This document shows, one piece after another, positions 22,485 to 33,649 of a stretch of DNA of 64,000 bases (position 1 is its first letter; each line of letters opens with the position of its first letter). This DNA is from Floccifex porci. Its GTDB lineage: Bacteria > Bacillota_I > Bacilli_A > Erysipelotrichales > Erysipelotrichaceae. Under the pieces are notes generated by a model. That model was not told where the DNA came from. It did not search any database and saw nothing but the letters and a program-made list of their open reading frames with translations. The translations under genes and the position numbers were made by a program. The stretch is taken from positions 62,001-126,000 of the forward strand of contig NZ_VUMM01000002.1 of the NCBI RefSeq assembly GCF_009696175.1, read 5' to 3'.

Positions 22485-23021
22485 CTATTTTTGTTTATTC
22501 TTTTTCTTAGAACGACGTGTTTTTGCACATTCCTCTAGTTTTACACCCAGTTTATGCGAAACTTCAAATTTCTCTCCGTCTGCCATTAACACACGAACGT
22601 TACGGAATAAACTACGTTTCTTTTGTTCAAAACGAACCATAACACGGAAACGATAAATTTTATCCACATAAAAAATTCCTTCTTCAATAAAAAAACAGCG
22701 TTTACGGACATATGTTTCGAAAGTCAGTCCCACAAAAATAATTCCAATACATAAATAAGCCATAACGACATAAAACTGCTGTTCTACTGGATTTTTAAGA
22801 CAATAGAAAGCCATAGCCAGTGAAAAACCAGATAAGATTCCCGAAGCAATCCATAAAATCTGATTGTCTACATAAAGTGTATAATCTTTATGTACTTCTT
22901 TAAAATTCTCAAATTTCTTTTTAAACGTTACATACAGACGTATGCTTTTAAATGTGGTATATCCTGTATACCCAACAAAAATAAGTCCTACAATGAGTTT
23001 AACCCATAAAGACTCCATCAT
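22485..23021 (-). CDS. Membrane protein of unknown function
   Basis: A 178-residue protein with an N-terminal membrane helix (LWVKLIVGLIFVGYTGYTTF), a short charged region and a helical pair around residues 55-100. A basic cytoplasmic C-terminal half follows (IEEGIFYVDKIYRFRVMVRFEQKKRSLFRNVRVLM), ending in a lysine-rich tail. The tail half could form a small PH-like beta domain, as in other bacterial membrane-anchored PH proteins, but this is a guess. GGAG precedes the ATG and a TTGCAC-16-TATAAT promoter lies upstream. It is co-transcribed with the winged-helix protein. Confidence 0.7.
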   Translation of the reverse strand: MMESLWVKLIVGLIFVGYTGYTTFKSIRLYVTFKKKFENFKEVHKDYTLYVDNQILWIASGILSGFSLAMAFYCLKNPVEQQFYVVMAYLCIGIIFVGLTFETYVRKRCFFIEEGIFYVDKIYRFRVMVRFEQKKRSLFRNVRVLMADGEKFEVSHKLGVKLEECAKTRRSKKKNKQK

Positions 23022-23062
23022 ATACTCTCACTCCATTTCATAAAAAGTCATTAATTGTAAAC

Positions 23063-23090
23063 ATTATAACATTTCAATCAAAAAGTGCAA
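23063..23090 (-). promoter_or_regulatory. Promoter of the membrane protein/winged-helix pair
   Basis: Minus-strand TTGCAC (23085-23090), 16 bases, TATAAT (23063-23068), with an extended TGT before the -10. Confidence 0.65.
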
Positions 23091-23158
23091 AATGAAATAA
23101 GGTAGAATTACATTCTTTTCGATTATATAAATTTAAAAATACATTTATAAGTATTATA

Positions 23159-23186
23159 TGTCATCATTTTATATGACAAATGTCAT
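23159..23186. repeat. Triple TGTCAT/ATGACA boxes in a divergent gap
   Basis: TGTCAT (23159-23164), ATGACA (23173-23178) and TGTCAT (23181-23186) form two overlapping dyads, with spacings of 8 and 2. They lie about 30 bases upstream of the deacetylase promoter, in a position suited to an activator site. Confidence 0.4.
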
Positions 23187-23216
23187 TTTTGGTTTGTTTT
23201 TTTACATAAGATGATA

Positions 23217-23245
23217 TTGTGAAAATTTTATCAATATTATATGAT
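23217..23245 (+). promoter_or_regulatory. Candidate promoter of the polysaccharide deacetylase
   Basis: TTGTGA (23217-23222), 17 bases, TATGAT (23240-23245), followed by GGGGAT and the ATG at 23263. Confidence 0.5.
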
Positions 23246-23262
23246 GAGATTGGGGATACATT

Positions 23263-24642
23263 ATGAAGAAAAAACAATTTATTCTAATTTTTTCAGGAGC
23301 GGTATGTCTTTTTCTTGCTGGAATTCATTTTTATTTCCATGCACATCCTATCCAGTTAAAATCCACAGATTTAGAAATTGAAGTTAATTCTAAATATAAT
23401 TTTAAAGACAACCTTCGATTTATTTATTTTGGAAATGAAAAAGACGTATCGATTCAGCCAGAAATAGATACATCCAGTCTCAATGAATACGATATTTTCT
23501 ATCAGTATAAAGATTATAAACAGAAATGTCATATTCGAATTGTGGATACAACTCCACCAGTTTTAAAATTAAAAAATTATAAGACCGATTTAGTGGAAAA
23601 AGTAAAACCTGAACAATTTATTGAAAGCTGCAAAGATTATTCTGACTGTTCTTTCAAAATCATGAATGAAAATACAGATAAAGAAGGAAAAACAGAAATA
23701 ATTATATTTGCGGTTGATTCTTCTGGTAATGAAACAAAAGAAAAATGTACTTTAACTCGTATTGAGGACACAAAACCACCTGTAATAAATAATTTTCAAT
23801 CGAATATAGAAATCTATCAGGGAGAAAGCTACGATTTTAATCAGATTCAAATAGAAGATGATATGGATCCAGATCCTGATGTTACCATAGAAGAAAATGT
23901 AGATTTTACCGTTCCTGATACTTATAAAATAAAATATATCGTTCAGGATCGGAGTGGAAATAAGACTGAAAAAACCACAACTCTTCTTGTTAAAGAAAAT
24001 AAAGAAGCCAATATGAAAGTTGTCTATTTAACTTTTGATGATGGACCTAGTTATAATACCGAAAAAGTATTGGATATTTTAAAAGAAAACAAAGTAAAAG
24101 CTACTTTCTTTGTGACCGGAAATGGGCAGAATTACAATCATTTGATCACACGTGCTTACAATGAAGGACACACCATTGGTTTACATACTTATTCTCATAA
24201 TTATGAATATGTATATTCTTCTACAGAAAACTATTTTAACGATCTGAATCAGATTTCCGATATGGTTTATCAATTAACAGGAAATCGATCCACTGTAATT
24301 CGTTTTCCCGGTGGTTCTTCCAATACTGTCAGTAAAAATTACAAAGAAGGAATCATGAGTGAATTATCCCAACTTGTACAATCAAAGGGATATCAGTACT
24401 ATGACTGGAATGTATCCAGTGGAGATGCAGCCGGTCATGGAATTGCTGCAGAATCAATTATTGAACAGTCAAATGCAGGAACAGGTGATAAAATTATGAT
24501 TTTGTTTCACGACGCTTATGGTAAAGATACAACAGTAGAAGCATTGGATAAAGTCATTAAACATTATAAAAAAGAAGGTTATGTATTTAAACCCATCACA
24601 AAAGGTGCATCTTATGTATGTCATCATGGCATAAACAATTAA
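23263..24642 (+). CDS. Exported polysaccharide deacetylase with Ig-like repeats (PgdA-like)
   Basis: A 459-residue envelope protein. Residues 1-25 are a basic start plus one hydrophobic helix (signal or anchor). Two Ig-like repeats follow, marked by DTTPPVLKL (95-103) and DTKPPVINN (169-177) with AVDSSGNETKEK and VQDRSGNKTEK. The C-terminal carbohydrate esterase 4 domain has LTFDDGPSYNTEKVLDIL (TFDDGP at 257-262), the metal motif His308-x3-His312 (HTYSH), RFPGGSSN and LFHDAYGKDTT. It probably removes N-acetyl groups from peptidoglycan, giving lysozyme resistance. It is a single gene with its own promoter and terminator. Confidence 0.9.
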   Translation: MKKKQFILIFSGAVCLFLAGIHFYFHAHPIQLKSTDLEIEVNSKYNFKDNLRFIYFGNEKDVSIQPEIDTSSLNEYDIFYQYKDYKQKCHIRIVDTTPPVLKLKNYKTDLVEKVKPEQFIESCKDYSDCSFKIMNENTDKEGKTEIIIFAVDSSGNETKEKCTLTRIEDTKPPVINNFQSNIEIYQGESYDFNQIQIEDDMDPDPDVTIEENVDFTVPDTYKIKYIVQDRSGNKTEKTTTLLVKENKEANMKVVYLTFDDGPSYNTEKVLDILKENKVKATFFVTGNGQNYNHLITRAYNEGHTIGLHTYSHNYEYVYSSTENYFNDLNQISDMVYQLTGNRSTVIRFPGGSSNTVSKNYKEGIMSELSQLVQSKGYQYYDWNVSSGDAAGHGIAAESIIEQSNAGTGDKIMILFHDAYGKDTTVEALDKVIKHYKKEGYVFKPITKGASYVCHHGINN

Positions 24643-24664
24643 AGGTCTACAATGTAGACCTTAT
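24642..24664. terminator. Terminator between the deacetylase gene and dnaJ
   Basis: A 9-bp stem AAGGTCTAC/GTAGACCTT (24642-24650 and 24654-24662) with a 3-nt loop. T-rich sequence follows on the plus strand, and on the minus strand TTTAATTG. It serves both convergent units. Confidence 0.75.
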
Positions 24665-24667
24665 TTG

Positions 24668-25826
<1,159 letters not shown>

Positions 25827-25832
25827 TATTTT

Positions 25833-28169
<2,337 letters not shown>

Positions 28170-28177
<8 letters not shown>

Positions 28178-29210
28178 CGTTTCCACCTCCCTTATTTTTA
28201 TCATCATAGAATATATCTTCAATCACATTTGTCATATAATCCATCAAACCGACTACTTTAGAATACTGCATTCGATTTGGACCCACAACCATTAACTGAC
28301 CTTCTTCACTATCTGAATAATGGAATTTTGCACTGATAATGGAACAGTCCCCAATCTGTGTCAATTCTTTTCGATTTCCAATCCGAACTGAAACATTGCT
28401 TTCTTTATTTGTCCATTCTTTGATCATATGACCATTTTCCAGTACATTCATTAATTCTTTCAAACGATTCAGGTCTGAAAATTCAGGTTGAAATAACATA
28501 TTCCCACGACCAGAGACTTTTATTCGATCCTGTGCAAATTTCATAAAGGCTGTCACAAATGCTTCAAACAAAACTTCATGACGAACCAGGGTCGCTGCCA
28601 TAATAGGATGTATATCGTTCATACGATCCACTACCTGGCAAATTGGCGTTCCCACCAGTTTATCATTTAATAAATCCGTACATTTCTTTAAATCATCTGT
28701 GGACACTTCTTCTTTAAACTGAAAAAATTTATTTTCTGTATGACCTTTATTCGTCACAATGATAGCCACTGCACTTTTTTCATTTACAGGAACCAGCTGA
28801 ACATGCTGAAGACATTGATCCTCACAATCCGGTCCCAATGCGATGGAAGTTAAATTTGTCATTTCAGAAAGAATATCACAGCTTTTTGAAACAACATCAT
28901 CGATTGAATAATGTCTTTGTGTAAAATATGTTTTCAGAGTTTGCTGCATAGGTACATCCAGATTCGTTTCCAGAAGATTCTCGACATAATATCGATATCC
29001 TTTCGAACTTGGGATCCGTCCACTGGAAGTATGTGTTTTTTCAAGCAATCCCACCTTTTCCAGTGCTGCCATCTCATTTCGAATCGTGGCGGATGAAACA
29101 GGGAAATCCAGTAAATTCATTAAAGTCTTAGAGCCAATCGGTTCTGCAGTACGAGTAAACTCTTCAACAATCGTTTTAAAGATAACATTTTGTCTATTCG
29201 TTAATCCCAT
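28170..29210 (-). CDS. hrcA: Heat-inducible transcription repressor HrcA
   Basis: A 346-residue repressor that binds CIRCE elements and autoregulates the class I heat-shock operon. The N-terminal winged helix includes RTAEPIGSKTLMNLLDFPVSSATIRNEMAALEKVGLLEKTHTSSGRIPSSKGYRYYV, which is diagnostic. Two CIRCE elements flank its promoter just upstream. GGAGGG lies four bases before the ATG. Confidence 0.97.
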
Positions 29211-29222
29211 ATGCCCTCCAAT

Positions 29223-29249
29223 CTAGCACTCCATTTCTCTGTCTGCTAA
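29223..29249. promoter_or_regulatory. CIRCE element 1 (promoter-downstream)
   Basis: CTAGCACTC-N9-GTCTGCTAA. The left arm matches the CIRCE consensus TTAGCACTC in eight of nine bases and the right arm GAGTGCTAA in seven of nine, with the exact 9-base spacing. It lies directly downstream of the -10 box. Confidence 0.75.
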
Positions 29250-29250
29250 C

Positions 29251-29278
29251 AGTATACCATAATATTTAGCACCGTCAA
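29251..29278 (-). promoter_or_regulatory. Promoter of the hrcA operon
   Basis: Minus-strand TTGACG (29273-29278), 16 bases, TATACT (29251-29256). It is sandwiched between the two CIRCE elements. Confidence 0.8.
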
Positions 29279-29292
29279 TATTTTAGTGCTAA
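29266..29292. promoter_or_regulatory. CIRCE element 2 (over the -35 box)
   Basis: TTAGCACCG-N9-TAGTGCTAA matches the consensus in seven of nine and eight of nine bases with exact spacing. It overlaps the -35 box of the hrcA operon and lies about 20 bases upstream of the likely -10 of the divergent gene at 29337. Confidence 0.75.
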
Positions 29293-29336
29293 ATTTTTGA
29301 AAATTTGTTACAATAAATAAAAAAAGGGGGACTATC

Positions 29337-29837
29337 ATGTTTAAACCAATCGATTATCATACCTTAAATTTTGATCCATTTCATAAAATCGGAAAGGACT
29401 GGCTACTGATCAGTGCCAGAAAAGATGGTATCACAAATACCATGACTGCATCCTGGGGAGCTTTAGGTCATCTTTGGAATAAAGACATTGCTATTGTATT
29501 TATTCGTCCACAACGATACACCAGAGAATTTGTTGATGCATCCGATTCATTTACTTTATCTTTCTTTGATGGATATCATAAAGAATTGTCCTATCTGGGA
29601 ACTAAATCCGGTAAAGATGAAAATAAAATTGAAAACGTTCATTTTCATTTAACAGATATAGATGGTCAGCCTGCTTTTGAAGAAGCAAAAGAAGTATGGA
29701 TCCTGAAGAAATTATATGTCAGTAAATTTGAAAAAGATTCATTTATCTTTCCTGACATTTATGAAAAGAATTATCCAAATGACGATCTTCATTATATCTA
29801 TATAGGAGAAATTACAGGGGTGTATCGAAATGAATAA
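29337..29837 (+). CDS. Flavin reductase-like FMN-binding protein
   Basis: A 166-residue protein of the flavin reductase-like split-barrel family. Recognised by DWLLISARKDGITNTMTASWGALGHLW (flavin-phosphate region), VFIRPQRYTREFVDASDSFTLSFF and LSYLGTKSGKDENKI. Members bind FMN and often reduce it with NAD(P)H; the partner here is unknown. GGGGG precedes the ATG. It overlaps the next gene by eight bases. Being divergent from hrcA with a CIRCE element in the gap, it might share heat control. Confidence 0.88.
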   Translation: MFKPIDYHTLNFDPFHKIGKDWLLISARKDGITNTMTASWGALGHLWNKDIAIVFIRPQRYTREFVDASDSFTLSFFDGYHKELSYLGTKSGKDENKIENVHFHLTDIDGQPAFEEAKEVWILKKLYVSKFEKDSFIFPDIYEKNYPNDDLHYIYIGEITGVYRNE

Positions 29838-30582
29838 GATCGTTCATCTAAATACCAATATTTATGGAGCTACCACTCTTAAAGATTTAAAAGCTCCTGA
29901 ACAGAACAATATGGCTCTACATGTCTGCATTAATCCAGAAGATGTATTAAAGAATCGACATCAGCTGGAAATGGAAACTCTTCCTTTGAACCAGTGGATA
30001 TTACCCTGGCAAAAACACACCGCCAATATCCAGGAAGTCACAAAAAAAGACTGGTCAAAAGGAGCTTATGAAAAAGAAAGCAGTATTATGAATGTAGATG
30101 CACTCTATACAACCGAATCAAATACTTTAATCGGTGTTTTTACAGCAGACTGTATTGGATTATTACTGGTGGATGAAACAACTCCTTGTGTTTGTGTCAT
30201 TCATTCAGGATGGAAAGGAACCTGCCAGCAGATTGTAGATAAAGCCGTAAAAGAATTGATCCGCAAAAAAGTGATTCGTCCTGAGTCCACAAAAGCTTTT
30301 TTCTCTCCCAGCATTTTATTTGATTCTTTAGAAGTTGGTATGGAAGTCATTGAACAGATCAAAGCTTTACCTTTTGATGTAGAGCCTTTTATTCGTTATA
30401 TGCCAAATGAAAAAGCCTATCTGGATAATCAGGGAATCAACATTCAAATGCTTAAAAATAATGGAATCACAAATATCTATTCTAGTCATATGGACACAAA
30501 AAAAGAAAAAGAATTGTGTTTTAGTTATCGAAACGATAAAAAAACAGGGGAACATTTTACCTTTGGCTATATAAAGGAGTAA
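29830..30582 (+). CDS. PgeF/YfiH (LACC1) family multicopper-oxidase-like purine nucleoside phosphorylase
   Basis: A 250-residue member of the family first called polyphenol oxidase (DUF152) and later shown to act on purine nucleosides. In E. coli it is also reported to correct misincorporated peptidoglycan residues. The conserved metal and catalytic segments are visible: LPWQKHTANI, NVDALYTTESNTLIGVFTADCIGLLL and CVIHSGWKGTCQQIV. The usual GPCCYEVG segment is changed to FSPSILFDSLEVGMEV. It is translationally coupled to the flavin protein and to the downstream DeoR regulator. Confidence 0.88.
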   Translation: MNKIVHLNTNIYGATTLKDLKAPEQNNMALHVCINPEDVLKNRHQLEMETLPLNQWILPWQKHTANIQEVTKKDWSKGAYEKESSIMNVDALYTTESNTLIGVFTADCIGLLLVDETTPCVCVIHSGWKGTCQQIVDKAVKELIRKKVIRPESTKAFFSPSILFDSLEVGMEVIEQIKALPFDVEPFIRYMPNEKAYLDNQGINIQMLKNNGITNIYSSHMDTKKEKELCFSYRNDKKTGEHFTFGYIKE

Positions 30583-30585
30583 AAG

Positions 30586-31350
30586 ATGTCAAAAAAGAAA
30601 GATGAAAGACAGACCCAGATTCGTAACATTCTACTACAGGAGGGTCGAATTAAAATTGTGGATCTGGCAAAACTATTAAAAGTCACTCCAGAAACTTTAC
30701 GAAACGATTTAAATGAAATGGAACAGCAGAACATTGTCATTCGAGAACATGGATACGCTCGTATGGATAATTCTTTAGGAGAACTTCCTGTTTATTTAAG
30801 AAGTCAGGAACATCCCAAAGAAAAAAGAAAGGTTGTATTTCGTGCCTTTCAGGAAATTAAAGATGGTCAGGTTGTTTATCTGGATTCAGGAAGTACGATC
30901 ATTTTAGGAATTCAATACATTACGATGAAAAAAGATCTGACCATAGTGACAAATTCACTTCCACTGGCTTTAGAATGTGCAAAAATGAATTTAAGAATTG
31001 TTTTTGCGGGCGGTAATGTATTAAATGAAGGATTGCGCTGTTATGGATTTTTTGCGGATGAAGTCATCAATCGTATTAATATCGATGTTGCGATCTTAGG
31101 TACCGATGGCATTATGAATTGTGATGGATTCACACATAATGATATGCGTGAAGTTGGATTTAAAAGACACATCATCAATCGCAGCAAAAAAATCATAGCG
31201 GTTTGTGATCGATATAAATTTCAAAAAGAAGCTCCATTTATTTACTGTAAATTCAGTGAAATCGATCAGCTGATCACAAATGAACTGACAAAAGAAGAAC
31301 TGGAACAAGTCAAAGATATTAAAAATATTATACAAATAAAAGAGGCCTAG
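30586..31350 (+). CDS. DeoR/GlpR family transcription regulator
   Basis: A 254-residue regulator. The N-terminal DeoR helix-turn-helix is ERQTQIRNILLQEGRIKIVDLAKLLKVTPETLRNDLNEME. The sugar-phosphate-sensing domain has VVYLDSGSTIILGIQYI, LTIVTNSLPLALECA, VFAGGNVL and VAILGTDGIMNCDGFTHND. It is the third gene of a three-gene unit, four bases after pgeF. The effector is not predictable. The bidirectional terminator 31338-31360 ends the unit. Confidence 0.9.
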   Translation: MSKKKDERQTQIRNILLQEGRIKIVDLAKLLKVTPETLRNDLNEMEQQNIVIREHGYARMDNSLGELPVYLRSQEHPKEKRKVVFRAFQEIKDGQVVYLDSGSTIILGIQYITMKKDLTIVTNSLPLALECAKMNLRIVFAGGNVLNEGLRCYGFFADEVINRINIDVAILGTDGIMNCDGFTHNDMREVGFKRHIINRSKKIIAVCDRYKFQKEAPFIYCKFSEIDQLITNELTKEELEQVKDIKNIIQIKEA

Positions 31351-31360
31351 GCCTCTTTTG
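31338..31360. terminator. Bidirectional terminator
   Basis: The palindrome AAAAGAGGCCTAGGCCTCTTTT (an 8-bp or longer stem around CTAG) gives T-runs on both strands. It contains the stop codons of the DeoR gene and of the convergent EamA gene. Confidence 0.85.
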
Positions 31361-32168
31361 CTGTCCATATTGTATTTAATGCAACAGAGAAAATAATAAC
31401 CGCAGAACCCATTAAAGCATACGTTCCCATTGTTTCTCCATAAAACAGGAAAACCCATATTGGATTCATAACTGCCTCTAACAGTCCAATTAAAGAAGTT
31501 GTTACAGGATTGGTCATTTTAGAACCTTTGGAAAAGAATACATAAGCCAGTCCCACCTGGAATATTCCTAAAGCCAGTAAGGCAATATTCGAAACGGTAT
31601 TGGTATAATCCATCTGATTCAAGAACGGAATGGCTACGATAAAAGAAAGCAGAAATCCTAACATACTGGCATCTTCGCTGCTGGATTCAGGTAAAGAATT
31701 CACAAAGAAAACTCCTGAGAAACAAAGCCCTGCACAGATTGCCAGACAGTTTCCAATCAGTTTTCCGCCATCCAGCTGATCAAAGAAGAATAGTACCATT
31801 CCACTAAATGCCATTAAAACAAGAATAAACTGTTTTAAAGAAGGAAGTCTTTTATGATAGATACAGTCCCACAATAAAACAAATATAGGAGCCAGATACT
31901 GTAATACGATAGCATTGGCTGCCGTTGTCATTTTATTGGCAATCACATATAACGTATTGGTCATCATCAAACAGAAGGCAGCCAGTATGACATACCGATT
32001 GATCTTAATCTTTAATCCTCGTTTATATAGATAAAATAAACCTAAAGCAACCAAAGAACGAATCCCATTGATCGCAATGGCATTTCCAGAAGTATATTTT
32101 ATTAAAATACCACCAGTCGACCATAAAAATACAGTGATTAAAATATAGATATACCCTTTGTTTTTCAT
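31347..32168 (-). CDS. EamA/DMT family metabolite transporter
   Basis: A 273-residue protein with ten hydrophobic segments in two EamA repeats (about residues 5-125 and 135-270). Typical features are LITVFLWSTGGILIKYTSG at the N-terminus and ALGIFQVGLAYVFFSKGSKMTNPVTTSLIGLLEAVMNPIWVFLFYGE in the second repeat. The substrate is unknown. No ribosome site precedes the ATG. A strong promoter (TTGTCA-17-TAGAAT) ends seven bases before it, so the mRNA should be leaderless. Confidence 0.88.
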   Translation of the reverse strand: MKNKGYIYILITVFLWSTGGILIKYTSGNAIAINGIRSLVALGLFYLYKRGLKIKINRYVILAAFCLMMTNTLYVIANKMTTAANAIVLQYLAPIFVLLWDCIYHKRLPSLKQFILVLMAFSGMVLFFFDQLDGGKLIGNCLAICAGLCFSGVFFVNSLPESSSEDASMLGFLLSFIVAIPFLNQMDYTNTVSNIALLALGIFQVGLAYVFFSKGSKMTNPVTTSLIGLLEAVMNPIWVFLFYGETMGTYALMGSAVIIFSVALNTIWTAKEA

Positions 32169-32175
32169 AAAATGT

Positions 32176-32204
32176 ATTCTAACAAAAATTCATTTTATTG
32201 ACAA
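32176..32204 (-). promoter_or_regulatory. Promoter of the EamA gene, predicted leaderless
   Basis: Minus-strand TTGTCA (32199-32204), 17 bases, TAGAAT (32176-32181) with TGT upstream, then seven bases and the ATG. The -35 overlaps the end of the methyltransferase gene. Confidence 0.75.
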
Positions 32205-32782
32205 TATATCTTTAAAACCCAGTATCCCTTTTCTCTGGCAATTCTTTGTACATTGCATCCCTTTTCAACAAAATGATTCATTGCACTTTGTGCTCCATGC
32301 TGCTTACGAATCACTATATAAAGATTTCCATCCAAATGTTCAATACATTGATCAAATAAAGAATACATAATCGTTTTTCCTGTACGAATCGGAGGGTTAA
32401 AAACGATACAGTCAAACAATCCGTCTTCTTCAACTAATCCATTCTGACATTTCACAGTTGCTTTACAATGATTCCTTTCAATATTCTCCTTTGATAAAGA
32501 TATAGCTTTTTCATTGACATCGATCATCACAATATCACTTTTCCAGTTCTGATACAAAACCACACCAACCGGGCCAATCCCACATCCCAGATCCAGCACT
32601 CGATTCGGTTTCTTTTCTTCTTTTAGTACAGTTTCCAGTAAAATACGTGTTCCCATATCCAGTTTATCTTTGGAAAATACGCCTGTATTAGACTGTAAAA
32701 CATAATTTTTGTTCATCAATTCAAAATGAATGACATTTGGTTCATCTTTTAATTTTAAATCGTTTTCAAAATATTGACTCAT
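32195..32782 (-). CDS. Class I SAM methyltransferase, RsmC-like (YbxB type)
   Basis: A 195-residue methyltransferase of the MTS/RsmC family. SNTGVFSKDKLDMGTRILLE, then motif I VLDLGCGIGPVGVVL, motif II VMIDVNEKAISLSKENI and motif IV FNPPIRTGK (the NPP motif of N-methyltransferases). The likely substrate is guanine in 16S rRNA, judged from YbxB relatives. The ATG lies six bases after a TATAAT box and has no ribosome site, so it should be translated from a leaderless mRNA. Confidence 0.88.
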   Translation of the reverse strand: MSQYFENDLKLKDEPNVIHFELMNKNYVLQSNTGVFSKDKLDMGTRILLETVLKEEKKPNRVLDLGCGIGPVGVVLYQNWKSDIVMIDVNEKAISLSKENIERNHCKATVKCQNGLVEEDGLFDCIVFNPPIRTGKTIMYSLFDQCIEHLDGNLYIVIRKQHGAQSAMNHFVEKGCNVQRIAREKGYWVLKIYCQ

Positions 32783-32788
32783 ATTGAG

Positions 32789-32817
32789 ATTATAACAGAT
32801 TATTTATAATAATTTAA
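32789..32817 (-). promoter_or_regulatory. Promoter of the methyltransferase gene, predicted leaderless
   Basis: Minus-strand TTAAAT (32812-32817), 17 bases, TATAAT (32789-32794), six bases, ATG at 32782. The spacer contains the nagB stop codon. Confidence 0.7.
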
Positions 32818-33558
32818 GATTTCTTCATCCAATTCACTGGCTGCCTGTTCATCAATGATAAATTCTACATTTGGATGCATTCTTAAAAAAGAAACAGGAT
32901 ACATTGGATCAATATGATCGTTTTCAAATAATTTCTTTAATAAAGGTGCTTTGTGTTTACCAGAACATACCACAAAATAATTTCTGGTTTTCATATGTTC
33001 TTCCATTCCTGTAGAAATTGCATATTCTGGTACACCTGTCAGACAGTCTTTAAAAGCAGATTCATTCTGTTTGCGTGTTGCTTCATCCAGTTTGACCACA
33101 TGACATCTTGGAAGAAGATAAGAATTCGGTTCGTTAAAAGCAATGTGCCCATCATCCCCAATTCCTGTAATGGCAATGTCCAATCCTCCAGCATCAATAA
33201 TATCCTGAGCGTACTGTTTACACATCGCATCTAAATCCTCTGCACATGCATCTGGATATCTTACGTTTTTCAGATCGATATTTACATGATCCAAAAAATG
33301 TTGATGCATAAAATAGATAAAACTATGACAATCCTCTGGTTTCAAACCTGCATATTCATCCATATCAAATGTTCTCATTTGAGAAAAGTCCACTTTTCCT
33401 TCCTGATACATTTTCACCAGTTCTTTATACATTCCAATTGGAGAATTTCCAGCTGGTAAACAAAAAACACAATCGGGTTTCTGATTCACAATAGACACCA
33501 CTTTTTCAGCCATTACTTTACTGACTTCTTCATAATCTTTACATACAATAATTTTCAT
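32800..33558 (-). CDS. nagB: Glucosamine-6-phosphate deaminase
   Basis: A 252-residue enzyme that converts glucosamine 6-phosphate to fructose 6-phosphate and ammonia. It shows MKIIVCKDYEEVSKVMAEKV at the start, LPAGNSPIGMYKELV, the acidic pair in RTFDMDEYAGL, and ITGIGDDGHIAFNEPNS with the catalytic histidine. AAGGAGG lies 11 bases upstream of the ATG at 33558; the frame opens further upstream without a site. A perfect 10-bp dyad lies about 40 bases upstream and a DeoR-type regulator is the next gene, so regulation by that protein is plausible. Confidence 0.95.
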   Translation of the reverse strand: MKIIVCKDYEEVSKVMAEKVVSIVNQKPDCVFCLPAGNSPIGMYKELVKMYQEGKVDFSQMRTFDMDEYAGLKPEDCHSFIYFMHQHFLDHVNIDLKNVRYPDACAEDLDAMCKQYAQDIIDAGGLDIAITGIGDDGHIAFNEPNSYLLPRCHVVKLDEATRKQNESAFKDCLTGVPEYAISTGMEEHMKTRNYFVVCSGKHKAPLLKKLFENDHIDPMYPVSFLRMHPNVEFIIDEQAASELDEEILNYYK

Positions 33559-33595
33559 AGTACATTGTACCTCCTTCTTTTCTATAGCATAACAC

Positions 33596-33619
33596 AAAAT
33601 TAGCGTCATCGCTAATTTT
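33596..33619. promoter_or_regulatory. Perfect dyad upstream of nagB (candidate operator or attenuator)
   Basis: AAAATTAGCG (33596-33605) and CGCTAATTTT (33610-33619) form a perfect 10-bp inverted repeat with a 4-nt centre. It lies between the terminator of the DeoR gene and the nagB ribosome site. As RNA it is a second terminator-like hairpin; as DNA it looks like a DeoR-type operator. Confidence 0.6.
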
Positions 33620-33623
33620 GGAT

Positions 33624-33649
33624 TTAAAAAAAGACGGATTTATCCGTCT
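33624..33649 (-). terminator. Terminator of the DeoR gene
   Basis: AGACGGA/TCCGTCT with a 4-nt loop followed by TTTTTTT on the minus strand. The stop codon of the DeoR gene lies in the loop. Confidence 0.85.
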
